A DNA stretch of 64,000 nt, taken from Natrinema zhouii (GTDB lineage: Archaea; Halobacteriota; Halobacteria; Halobacteriales; Natrialbaceae). The stretch lies in contig NZ_CP059154.1 of the NCBI RefSeq assembly GCF_013456555.2, forward strand, positions 3,162,001 through 3,226,000, in the 5' to 3' direction. This document shows positions 42,162 to 49,918 of the stretch, piece after piece. Under the pieces are notes generated by a model. It did not search any database. It was not told the origin of the DNA and worked only from the letters and a program-made list of their open reading frames with translations. The position numbers and the translations under genes are program-made. Position 1 is the first letter of the stretch. Each line of letters begins with the position of its first letter.

Positions 42162-42791
42162 ATGCACGAACCAATATTCACGTGGTATCTCCCCCAACAA
42201 TACGGCGTGAACGATACTGACACCCGCAGCGTGGAAGTAGAACTACCCACCGACGTGTACAGACAACTGGCGGATGACGACAAGACAGTCGCGGACACCA
42301 TCGCATCTCTCGCTACCGACCGCGTACAGCTGCAACGGTCCATCAACGCCTATTCGAACCGTGACGACGGAGACGCAGAGACGGACACTAATCCGCTAGA
42401 GACGAATCCGCCAATCGCAGAATTACTCGGATTTCAATTGGAATCCGTTGATGACGGCGAAGCAGTCGTTACGTTCGAACCCGGCCCCGAACACGCCAAT
42501 CCTATGGGGACGCTCCACGGTGGCGTGCTCTGTGACATCGGCGATTTGGCTATGGGCGCAGCCTATGCGAGTACGCTCGCTGATGATGAATCGTTCACGA
42601 CGCTTGAATTGGACGTGAAGTTCCGGCGGCCTGTTTGGGAAGAGCCGCTTACTGCCACGGCGCAGGTTATGGACGCCGGGCGAACCGTGGGGCTGGTCAC
42701 ATGTGACATCACCGGGCCGGAGGAGGAACTCGTTGCACATCTACAGAGTACCTGTTTGACGCTCCGAGGCGACTCCGCTGAAGGTCGATGA
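42162..42791 (+). CDS. PaaI-type thioesterase with N-terminal RHH-like segment
   Basis: A 209-residue protein starting MHEPIFTWYLPQQYGVNDTD at the ATG at 42162. Residues 25-65 (VEVELPTDVYRQLADDDKTV) look like a ribbon-helix-helix or CopG-like strand-helix-helix. From residue about 90 comes a hot-dog thioesterase: PIAELLGFQLESVDDGEAVV, ANPMGTLHGGVLCDIGDLAM (catalytic HGG) and TTLELDVKFRRPVWEEPL. Hydrolysis of aromatic or short acyl-CoA is typical. The 4-base overlap with the MFS gene (ATGA) shows coupled translation, perhaps coupling release of an acid with its export. Confidence 0.82.
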   Translation: MHEPIFTWYLPQQYGVNDTDTRSVEVELPTDVYRQLADDDKTVADTIASLATDRVQLQRSINAYSNRDDGDAETDTNPLETNPPIAELLGFQLESVDDGEAVVTFEPGPEHANPMGTLHGGVLCDIGDLAMGAAYASTLADDESFTTLELDVKFRRPVWEEPLTATAQVMDAGRTVGLVTCDITGPEEELVAHLQSTCLTLRGDSAEGR

Positions 42792-44131
42792 GCGAGGACC
42801 CTGCCTCCATCCGTTCAGCGGAGCAATCGACCCTCTCTGAGATATGGACAAATCCATCTCACCGTCGATGGATCGGCTGGGCTGTCCTGGCTTTCGCATT
42901 TCTCTCCGTTGGACTGCACCGGACGTCAATGGGTGTTCTCGCCGAAACCCTTGTCAGAACGTTCGAGATGAGCGGGGCTGAGTTAGGGTTCTTGCACTCG
43001 TCGTTCTTTTATCTCTACGCTGCGCTTCAACTTCCAGCGGGAATTTTCACTGATTACGTCGGATCACGGAAAACGGCGGTGTACGGCACGCTCGCCATGA
43101 GCGTCGGATCAGTAGTATTCGCGCTCAGCCCCTCCTATGTCTGGGCCCTCGTTGCAAGGGCGCTTCTCGGTGTTGGGGCGAGCGTTCTGTATCTGGCGAT
43201 ACTCCGCTTCTGTGCGAACTGGTTTCGAGCGAACGAATTTGCGACGCTGTCTGGACTGACGCTCACGGTCGGCGCTCTGGGAGGAATCCTCGCAACGACC
43301 CCGCTGGCAGTTGCTGTGAGTCGAATCGGGTGGCGCGGGTCGATATTCGGAATTGGAATCGCCGGGATTCTCGCCACGGTCGCTGTTTTTCTGGTTGTTA
43401 GAAACACCCCGAGCGACGCCGGCCTTTCCCAGATCAACGGCGTTCCCCCGGCCCCTACGCAAAGCGTTGCAGACATTAAATCAAACCTCGCTTCGGTGCT
43501 CCGGACGCCTGCAACGTGGCTTCTCGGCGTTCTTCTATTCTGTGGGATCGGCATTGATTACACTATCTTCGGTCTGTGGGGGATTCCGTATCTCGTGCAG
43601 TCGTATGGGTTGACTGTCACCCGGGCTTCAACCTACGTGCTCATCGCTGGGATCGGCTGGGTGGGCGGACCGGTCATCTTTGGCGTTGTTTCGGATCGGT
43701 TGGAGACACGGATGCCGTTGGTACTGGGTGGGGTCCTCGTTATCTCGGCGATTTGGGTGACATTTGCGGTGGTTGGGACGGTAGGCCTCTACGTAGTCGG
43801 GGCATTGTTTTTCATCACGCGGTTTATGGGCGGCGGTGGCGTTCTCGCGTTCACAGTTATAAAGGAGCAATTCAACCCCTCTGCTGCCGGGACTGCGATG
43901 GGAGCGATAAACTCGATGGGATGGTTTGGTGCGGCTGTCTTTCCGGTCGTCTTCGGAGCCGTACTTGATACATTTTGGACAGGGGACATGATCAATGGAA
44001 CGCGCGTCTACACGGAGACGGGATACAGGATTGGGTTTGCTCTCGCGGCTGGTGCTTCACTTCTCATGGTTGTGTGTGCGTTTTGGACGATGCGGCGACT
44101 TGACGGCGAATCAACCCCCGGATCAGAATGA
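42788..44131 (+). CDS. MFS transporter
   Basis: A 447-residue major facilitator with 12 predicted helices and a long central loop near residue 205-225. The loop-2 motif TDYVGSRKTAVYGTLAMSVG matches the G-x3-D-x2-G-R-[KR] family signature. The first helices (VLAFAFLSVGLHRTSMGVLA) and the FSD-like VSDRLETRMPLVLGGVLV in the middle look like the OFA or anion:cation symporter branch. The substrate is unknown. Co-transcribed with the thioesterase and possibly regulated by the HTH_10 protein at 41349. Confidence 0.88.
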   Translation: MSEDPASIRSAEQSTLSEIWTNPSHRRWIGWAVLAFAFLSVGLHRTSMGVLAETLVRTFEMSGAELGFLHSSFFYLYAALQLPAGIFTDYVGSRKTAVYGTLAMSVGSVVFALSPSYVWALVARALLGVGASVLYLAILRFCANWFRANEFATLSGLTLTVGALGGILATTPLAVAVSRIGWRGSIFGIGIAGILATVAVFLVVRNTPSDAGLSQINGVPPAPTQSVADIKSNLASVLRTPATWLLGVLLFCGIGIDYTIFGLWGIPYLVQSYGLTVTRASTYVLIAGIGWVGGPVIFGVVSDRLETRMPLVLGGVLVISAIWVTFAVVGTVGLYVVGALFFITRFMGGGGVLAFTVIKEQFNPSAAGTAMGAINSMGWFGAAVFPVVFGAVLDTFWTGDMINGTRVYTETGYRIGFALAAGASLLMVVCAFWTMRRLDGESTPGSE

Positions 44132-44280
44132 AGCGAGATTCTTCTGATTCAATAGAGCGCTGACAGAAAACCCATCGCTCAGTAAGCAGTCCCACGTAAC
44201 GGATATTTCACCGGCATTATTGTATGGTAAATGGGGTTTCAACAGAGTCTAAGAGATGATGGGATACGGTTCTGACGATC
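44132..44280. other. Intergenic gap with solo TTTCAACAGAG
   Basis: Short AT-rich gap. TTTCAACAGAG at 44237-44247 is the reverse complement of the CTCTGTTG-AAA word found at ends of small haloarchaeal elements, so it may be a solo terminal repeat. No gene is seen. Confidence 0.25.
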
Positions 44281-44465
44281 TACTCGTCCAGCGTCACAAG
44301 GGTCTTGATCGCTTCTCGTTCGTCCATTGCCTCGTATCCCTCCGGGACGCTGTCGAGATCGACAGCCTTCGTGAAGACAGGCGATGAGGTAAGGGTGCCA
44401 TGGAGAATATCATCCATGAGGCCCTCGGTGTACGCCCGGATAGTGTAGAACACCCTAGTTTCGAC
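44281..44465 (-). pseudogene. C-terminal remnant of zinc-type alcohol dehydrogenase
   Basis: The minus strand encodes VFYTIRAYTEGLMDDILHGT, then SSPVFTKAVDLDSVPEGYEA and MDEREAIKTLVTLDE before a stop at 44281. This PSPVF-x3-V-DLD-x-VPEGYxAMDEREAIKxL pattern is the invariant C-terminus of haloarchaeal zinc-dependent alcohol dehydrogenases. Upstream of it the frame is lost. Only about 60 codons remain of a roughly 350-codon gene. Confidence 0.75.
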
Positions 44466-44726
44466 TGACCTGTGACGAGGTTACTGATCTCCGGGATTAA
44501 CCGAAGAACGTCTCCTGAATGCGGCCTTTGTAGTCAGACGATGCTTTTCATGGATACGAAGGTATCCCAAATCAATCAGCGATTGATTTTCTCCGTAGCT
44601 ACCAGTTTGGACGTACGTGAATCCCAGTGATAATCACTCCCTCGTTCGCCCATCGAACGAAAGCAAAATCAGGCCCATTCAATAGATAATCGCCACGCTG
44701 TCTGGTGATTATTGCACTTCAAATGT
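44466..44726. other. Non-coding stretch before right direct-repeat copy
   Basis: I see no gene or recognisable signal. Base composition is AT-rich. It is bounded by the alcohol dehydrogenase remnant on the left and the 39-bp repeat on the right. Confidence 0.3.
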
Positions 44727-44787
44727 ATGGGCGCTGCAGGCTCCGGTTCGACTATCGAACGAATCGACCTTTGAGGCGTGAAGCGGT
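44727..44787 (+). repeat. Right copy of 39-bp perfect direct repeat (candidate att site)
   Basis: Bases 44727-44765 equal 34832-34870 and similarity continues to about 44788. The copy ends 56 bp before the ATG of the tyrosine recombinase gene. Upstream flanks of the two copies share no similarity, so this is the left limit of the repeated unit. The recombinase lies outside the 9.9-kb interval, so either the repeat was duplicated together with an integrase promoter or it is the core of an attachment site. Confidence 0.65.
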
Positions 44788-44843
44788 CGAATTCGAGGGG
44801 CTGAAAACAGTGGTTCAAACCGGGGTTCGCGTGGAAACGACCA

Positions 44844-45854
44844 ATGAGTCTCGAACCCATCGAACCCGAACGCGCACTCGAATTGTACATCGCTGACCGC
44901 GAAAACAGCGTCACCCAAGCAACCATCTACTCTCATCGTTCACGACTGGGTCACTTCATCCGGTGGTGCGACGACGAAGGTATCACGAATCTGAATGACC
45001 TGTCCGGACGACAGCTGCACGAGTTCAGAATTTGGCGGCGAATGGAGGGTGACCTCTCGCCGGCAACTGAGAAGACCCAGATGGATACACTGCGGGTGTT
45101 CATCAAGTGGCTGGAGTCGATTGACGGTGTCGAACAGGATCTACACACGAAGGTTCTGTCACCGAACTTGACCGGTGACGACAACATCCGCGATGAGATG
45201 CTGGGTTCCGAACGGGCAGATCGGATACTGAACTACTTGGAGAAGTACGAATACGCGTCGCGGCCACACGTCGTTCTCACGCTGATGTGGCATACGATGA
45301 TGCGAGTGGGTGAAATACACGCACTGGACTGCGCTGATTACGATCCTGCCAAGCAGTCGTTGGAGGTGGCCCACCGTCCCGACACGGGGACGACGCTGAA
45401 GAATCAAGGAAAAGGGGAACGCTTTGTTGCCCTTTCAGACCACGTCTGTAAGCTGCTGGATGATTGGTTAGAGCATACTCGACCGTCGGTGACTGACGAG
45501 CACAGCCGGGAACCGTTAATTGCGACATCCCAAGGGCGCGCTCATACGACAACGCTGCGCGGTGACTGCTATCGGTTCACGAGGCCTTGTGTCGTGACAG
45601 GGGAGTGTCCGCATGGTCGTGAGATCGAACAGTGTGAAGCAACAGCGTACAATGGAGCTTCTGGATGCCCGTCTGTGGAGAGCCCCCACGCACTTCGCAG
45701 GGGAGGTATCACTTACGCACTTCAGGAGGGATGGCCAATGAAGGCGGTCGGGGATCGCGCGAACGTCTCAGAAACAGTACTCTCGATGCACTATGATTCA
45801 CGTTCAGAGGAAGAGAAAATGGAACAGCGGAGGGATTACTTAGACGATCTCTAA
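44844..45854 (+). CDS. Tyrosine recombinase with Cys4 insertion
   Basis: A 336-residue integrase of the XerC/D superfamily. Residues 1-90 are a SAM-like core-binding domain (QATIYSHRSRLGHFIRWCDD). The catalytic domain has the first Arg in MMRVGEIHALDCADYDP, the H-x-x-R box SPHALRRGGITYALQEG and the nucleophile Tyr in LSMHYDSRSEEEKMEQRRDY. Between the first Arg and the HxxR box lies CVVTGECPHGREIEQCEATA followed by GASGCP, a Cys4-type insertion that could bind zinc. A related enzyme with the same insertion is at 49919. Starts 79 bp after the repeat. Probable integrase of this island. Confidence 0.9.
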   Translation: MSLEPIEPERALELYIADRENSVTQATIYSHRSRLGHFIRWCDDEGITNLNDLSGRQLHEFRIWRRMEGDLSPATEKTQMDTLRVFIKWLESIDGVEQDLHTKVLSPNLTGDDNIRDEMLGSERADRILNYLEKYEYASRPHVVLTLMWHTMMRVGEIHALDCADYDPAKQSLEVAHRPDTGTTLKNQGKGERFVALSDHVCKLLDDWLEHTRPSVTDEHSREPLIATSQGRAHTTTLRGDCYRFTRPCVVTGECPHGREIEQCEATAYNGASGCPSVESPHALRRGGITYALQEGWPMKAVGDRANVSETVLSMHYDSRSEEEKMEQRRDYLDDL

Positions 45855-45871
45855 GAATACCTGATACTGAC

Positions 45872-45886
45872 AATACTTCGGGTATT
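45872..45886 (+). terminator. Candidate hairpin terminator after integrase
   Basis: AATAC and GTATT arms with a TTCGG loop form a compact hairpin 18 bp after the integrase stop, followed by ATTGTGA. UUCG-type loops are very stable. The trailing T-run is short, so termination is possible but not secure. Confidence 0.4.
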
Positions 45887-45912
45887 ATTGTGATTCAGCA
45901 GTAGTACCTGGT

Positions 45913-47337
45913 ATGAAAGAGAGAAAGTACTCTGGCCATTGGTGGATCGATGGTGAAAAGGATAACACAATAAGTGGTGAGTTGTTCACATATGAGGGGT
46001 CGATGCCCGAGCTACAATTGAACGGTGCATTTCGCCCAAATGAACGCTCTCAGAGCACAATTTCTACAAATAAAATCCACGGAAGAGCAGGGAATGATCT
46101 AATCACATTATCAAACTGCCAACGTAACAAAATATCAAACCAAACGGATACATTCGGTACTTCCATAGAATCCGAGTGGGTTGCCCAGTACTGTACAATT
46201 GGGCACCCGTACTACAATCAAAATATCGCTCTTGATGAGTTATATGTTGAATTTGAGGGTGTAGGGGATTGGATTCGGTTTGATGGGCTTGATATGGATA
46301 TGGATATACAGAACCCTCCAATTTGGAGTTCGGGTGATAAGGCCACAATAGAATATACTCAACCAGACTCAGTTGATGCGTGGATTGATGGGGAGAAAAT
46401 TTCTGTGAGTTTATCTATGGATAGCAATCACGAAAGGGGGGAACAAGCAACAATCAAACTGAAGAACCGATTTAAGATTTCTCCAAATAGGCCGAGAGTC
46501 CCCCTAAGCGACTATTTTCCGACGATTTCCAAATTGCAGAACTTTGTCTCATTTGGCGCAAGTGGGAGTGTAGCGAAAAAAGAAATTGGGGGCAAAATCC
46601 AAGGAGATGATGTTGAAATCCTCATTCCAGAAAATGCTGAGACAGACATAGAATCCCACCCTCACCGGATGTTGTTTACACTCCCAGATATTGAGTCGAA
46701 CTTCGCTAAAGTCCTTTCCAACTGGGATAGAATAACTACAGAATATCAAGAGATTATTGATTTGTACTCAGCCGCTTCTTATAACCCAGGGATGTACCCG
46801 CGGAATGAACTCCAGAACTATGTTCACTCGCTTGAATCATACCATCGCCAAAAGTGGGGGAATGAATATATGCATCCTTGGACATTCAGTTATTTCTTGA
46901 AAGATATCAAAGATATTTTAAAAGGGAATCCTTCAAATGTATACTCGGGTGCGAGCCATCCACTGCGAGAGATGTACAATGTGCCGGATTCAATGGTCCA
47001 ATCTCTCTCCTATGGCGCTCTTAAGTACTCCAATGAGTACTCGCTTCGTAAGAGGTTATCAGAAATTGTGGACGCACATAGGTCCACTTTGAAAGGTCTA
47101 CCATTTTCGATAGTGGATAAAGTGGGTTTAGCAACGGACACTAGAAATTATTTTGCTCACTACACCGAAGAACTGCGGAAGAAAGCAGTAACCTCCGGTC
47201 CTGAGTTACAAAAATTGGTCTGGGGTGTTAAACAACTAATAGAAGTATGCTTATTAGATGAGTTGGGTATGCCTGAGGATTATATCAAATCCAGATTAGA
47301 AAGTAAGTACCAGAACAAATTCGTTAATCCGGTGTGA
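45913..47337 (+). CDS. apeA: ApeA-like abortive-infection protein with HEPN domain
   Basis: A 474-residue protein of unusual AT-rich composition for this genome, hence recently acquired. The N-terminal half (residues 1-220) is beta-rich (YSGHWWIDGEKDNTISGELF, WIRFDGLDMDMDIQNPPIWS, VSLSMDSNHERGEQATIKLK), the ApeA N-terminal domain type. The C-terminal half is helical and ends with a HEPN RNase motif R-x4-H at Arg411-His416 (TDTRNYFAHYTEEL). HEPN nucleases cleave RNA to stop growth of infected cells, and ApeA alone gives anti-phage defence in Escherichia coli. Single gene here, between an integrase and an HTH/PIN pair. Family assignment is by pattern, not search. Confidence 0.78.
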   Translation: MKERKYSGHWWIDGEKDNTISGELFTYEGSMPELQLNGAFRPNERSQSTISTNKIHGRAGNDLITLSNCQRNKISNQTDTFGTSIESEWVAQYCTIGHPYYNQNIALDELYVEFEGVGDWIRFDGLDMDMDIQNPPIWSSGDKATIEYTQPDSVDAWIDGEKISVSLSMDSNHERGEQATIKLKNRFKISPNRPRVPLSDYFPTISKLQNFVSFGASGSVAKKEIGGKIQGDDVEILIPENAETDIESHPHRMLFTLPDIESNFAKVLSNWDRITTEYQEIIDLYSAASYNPGMYPRNELQNYVHSLESYHRQKWGNEYMHPWTFSYFLKDIKDILKGNPSNVYSGASHPLREMYNVPDSMVQSLSYGALKYSNEYSLRKRLSEIVDAHRSTLKGLPFSIVDKVGLATDTRNYFAHYTEELRKKAVTSGPELQKLVWGVKQLIEVCLLDELGMPEDYIKSRLESKYQNKFVNPV

Positions 47338-47344
47338 TCTCACT

Positions 47345-47881
47345 TTATCCAATAAGGTCTATTGCTTGCCAGATATTGATGACACGGATTCGGCCATCAT
47401 AGTATGTGTTCCTAACTACTCCCGAGATCGCACGTTCTGCGTTCCTATCATCCATTAAGAGGCCTACAGAGTCATGTGCTGTCGAACCAAGAAGCATCAC
47501 GGCAGCCGCTGGAAGTTCTGAATCAGTCTTCCTCAACTCGTCAGGATCTGTCTGCTCAAACTTCGCCAGTCGCTCATGAACCCGATCCATAATCTGGCCA
47601 GCACGCGGCCCGTCGTGCACCCGAACTCCTGGCTGCACGGTATCGATGAGATTGATCCACGATGTTGTGTCGGCTCGATCAATCCAGTCGATACTGATGT
47701 ATCCGCGTTGCTCCGCAAGTTCCTCCACGACACCCGGTGTCAGATACAGGCCAATTCCCTCTTCTCTGACGTACTGTATGAATGTTTGATATGTGGTGGA
47801 TTCCGTTCCCCCGATGGTTCGAAGAAAGCTTGTATCGAGAATAAGGGCTGTTGGGAACGGAGACGGATGCTCCTCACTCAT
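47345..47881 (-). CDS. PIN-domain toxin-like protein
   Basis: A 178-residue protein starting MSEEHPSPFPTALILDTSFL at the ATG at 47881. PIN-fold acidic residues are visible: Asp in ALILDTSFLRTIGG, Glu in GVVEELAEQ, and Asp-Asp in GLLMDDRNAERAISG. PIN nucleases cleave RNA, often tRNA. The start overlaps the end of the upstream HTH gene by eight bases, so they form a two-gene cassette. Whether it is toxic was not tested, and other PIN proteins process RNA without toxicity. Confidence 0.8.
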   Translation of the reverse strand: MSEEHPSPFPTALILDTSFLRTIGGTESTTYQTFIQYVREEGIGLYLTPGVVEELAEQRGYISIDWIDRADTTSWINLIDTVQPGVRVHDGPRAGQIMDRVHERLAKFEQTDPDELRKTDSELPAAAVMLLGSTAHDSVGLLMDDRNAERAISGVVRNTYYDGRIRVINIWQAIDLIG

Positions 47882-48503
47882 CGGCTCGCTGGTACGATCC
47901 CTGCTCAATTGCGCGGTCGTGAATGTCCACCTCGAACGTGATGTCGCTGAGGGTTGGGTCGTGGCTTTTCACCACGGCGATGATTCGCTCAATTGCCTGA
48001 GTGACGGCGATGCCCTCCACAGCAGGGATACCGAGTTCATCCGCGACACCACGACGCGTTGTCTCGCCTTGCAGGTAAGGGAGCGTGGCCATGACCGCCG
48101 GTGCGAGCGCGGCCTTCCCGTGGCGGTCAACGAACAATTCGAGATCGTCGTCCACACTGGTTGCGCCATAGACCGCGATAATGGCGGGGCCGAGTTCGAG
48201 GGTTATTTCGTCTGTCCAGTCTCCACTCACGGGGTCGGCACGCCAGAGTGACGAGCCATCTTCGTACTCGTCCAATTCTTCTGCGACACCCAACTCGGCC
48301 AGTGTATTCGCGTACTTGTAGGCAGTGCTCTTGGAGAAGCCCTGACGTTCACGGGCTGCCGTGACCGTTGTCGGGGAGTTGATCAAGAGGTCTGTGTAGA
48401 ACCGCGCGAGATCTGGAGTCCCCAGAAGCTCTTGAATGACGAAAAACCGGTGTGCGGTGTGTCCCGCGTCCGGTGGTTGGATAGGAGTTGGAGCGTTTGA
48501 CAT
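47874..48503 (-). CDS. Winged-helix protein, probable antitoxin (DUF7437-like)
   Basis: A 209-residue protein with an N-terminal winged helix: LGTPDLARFYTDLLINSPTT, VTAARERQGFSKSTAYKYAN and TLAELGVAEELDEYEDGSSL. The middle (LELGPAIIAVYGATSVDDDL) and C-terminal halves (GVADELGIPAVEGIAVTQAI) are mixed helices. Similar haloarchaeal proteins paired with PIN domains are annotated DUF7437. It is the first gene of the cassette and has three CATAGT half-sites at its start, consistent with autorepression. Confidence 0.75.
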   Translation of the reverse strand: MSNAPTPIQPPDAGHTAHRFFVIQELLGTPDLARFYTDLLINSPTTVTAARERQGFSKSTAYKYANTLAELGVAEELDEYEDGSSLWRADPVSGDWTDEITLELGPAIIAVYGATSVDDDLELFVDRHGKAALAPAVMATLPYLQGETTRRGVADELGIPAVEGIAVTQAIERIIAVVKSHDPTLSDITFEVDIHDRAIEQGSYQRADE

Positions 48504-48525
48504 AGTCCATAGTACGCGAACTATG
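48501..48525 (-). promoter_or_regulatory. CATAGT operator at start of HTH/PIN operon
   Basis: CATAGT at 48508-48513 and ACTATG at 48520-48525 form an inverted repeat around ACGCGA, and a third CATAGT at 48501-48506 overlaps the start codon. Position and symmetry suggest an autorepression site for the HTH protein encoded here. Confidence 0.55.
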
Positions 48526-48555
48526 CACTAAGTGTTTTGGGTCGCTTAGACAGAA

Positions 48556-49764
48556 CTACGACCCACTCAGCACCTCCGAGATAAGTCGATACAAGCCTTC
48601 ATCGACTTGCTCTGGATTGACGGTGAACTCGTAAATCCAGTTCGTGGAGCAATTACGCCTCACTCGTACTTCAAAGAGTAGTTCTCCGTACGGCGTGAAT
48701 TGCCACCACGAGTTCTCACCTTGGTTCTCCTCAAGGGCCGGACGGTTCACCCAGGTTGAATCATCATTCGAAAGTCTTCGAAGGGCTGTCGTCATATTGT
48801 TCTGACCCTTCGTCTCCGTTTGCTCGAACTCCTGGATTTGTGTTTCACCCTCTCGACCCACCAGTTGAAATGCTTGGTCAGGGTCAACCCCGCGCCATTC
48901 ACGGTTCTGAATGCGGATCGCGTCCTCTCTCAGGTCTTTGGCTAGGCGATCAACAGCCGGGAGTGCCGTCTGGTCGGCGAATTTGTTGATGATGGTCTCG
49001 AAGCTGGTTCGACGCATCTCAGCTTCAGACGGGATTTCGTCAGGTGGAGTTGGGTGTTCGGATTGAGATGGATCAGCTCGCCATGACTTCTCGGAGATTT
49101 CAAACCGGTCACTCGGCTCACTCTTGGTGTATTCTTCCAGCACTGCGTTCACGAGTGGTGGTGCTGGTGCGAACTCGTGTTCTCGTAGAATCTCACGGAT
49201 TTCGTCTCGTTCTTCCTGGAACCCGTCGTCTTCGTTGGCCTGTGTGCCTGCGGAGACTAGTCGCCACTCGTAGTAATCTTCTAACTTACCGAATAGATCT
49301 ACGAGGCGGCCAGCTTCGCGTTCCCATTCCTCACTCGGTTCGCCGATTAGTCCAACAATAGTCCCCCATACGAGGTTGGCGGGGACAGGCTCTTCATGGA
49401 TCATCCGTATCAGAGTCCCGAGTTCGAACCCGACCTCTGTCTCATCACCGGGAATCTGATGCGTTGTTCGAGCGACGGGGGAATCTCGCACGTCCCGTGA
49501 TCTGTTGTTGATGGTGAGGAGGTCCTCCCAGACTTGGATCTCTTCCCCGCTGAGGTGGCCACGATAGTATAGCAGGGAGACGTCGTCAATCAGTTGCTGG
49601 ATGCGATCCGGGAGTTTCGCCGCTTTTGTAGCGACACGGCGTTCCATCTCAGCGTTCGTGTATGTGCCTGAATCTCCAGTCATCAGGTATTCTCGCTCCT
49701 TCTGACTCAGTACACGCTGTTCATCGGCGTCTGTCTCACTAAGGTCCCAGAGGTGCTCAACCAT
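48556..49764 (-). CDS. Haloarchaeal hypothetical protein next to integrase
   Basis: A 402-residue soluble protein beginning MVEHLWDLSETDADEQRVLS. Residues 18-60 (LSQKEREYLMTGDSGTYTNA) and LPDRIQQLIDDVSLLYYRGH, with LSGEEIQVWEDLL, form a helical module I recall next to integrases in many haloarchaeal plasmids and prophages. A long charged centre follows, then an alpha-beta C-terminus with WWQFTPYGELLFEVRVRR and WIYEFTVNPEQVDEGLYRLI. No catalytic motif is evident. It is transcribed divergently from the tyrosine recombinase at 49919 with 154 bp between, so it may be its accessory protein or regulator. Confidence 0.7.
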   Translation of the reverse strand: MVEHLWDLSETDADEQRVLSQKEREYLMTGDSGTYTNAEMERRVATKAAKLPDRIQQLIDDVSLLYYRGHLSGEEIQVWEDLLTINNRSRDVRDSPVARTTHQIPGDETEVGFELGTLIRMIHEEPVPANLVWGTIVGLIGEPSEEWEREAGRLVDLFGKLEDYYEWRLVSAGTQANEDDGFQEERDEIREILREHEFAPAPPLVNAVLEEYTKSEPSDRFEISEKSWRADPSQSEHPTPPDEIPSEAEMRRTSFETIINKFADQTALPAVDRLAKDLREDAIRIQNREWRGVDPDQAFQLVGREGETQIQEFEQTETKGQNNMTTALRRLSNDDSTWVNRPALEENQGENSWWQFTPYGELLFEVRVRRNCSTNWIYEFTVNPEQVDEGLYRLISEVLSGS

Positions 49765-49918
49765 ACAGTTGGCTTATAAAAGAGAGGTCTCAAAGCGGTT
49801 TTGGTGCTCGCCCAAAGGGACTTTTCAAGATTTTTGTTGCTTGCATGCGACGTAGCACAACTCGTGAGCGACAGCAGTACAGCGCGAACACCGAGCAGTT
49901 CTCCGGGGGTCGGTTCTG

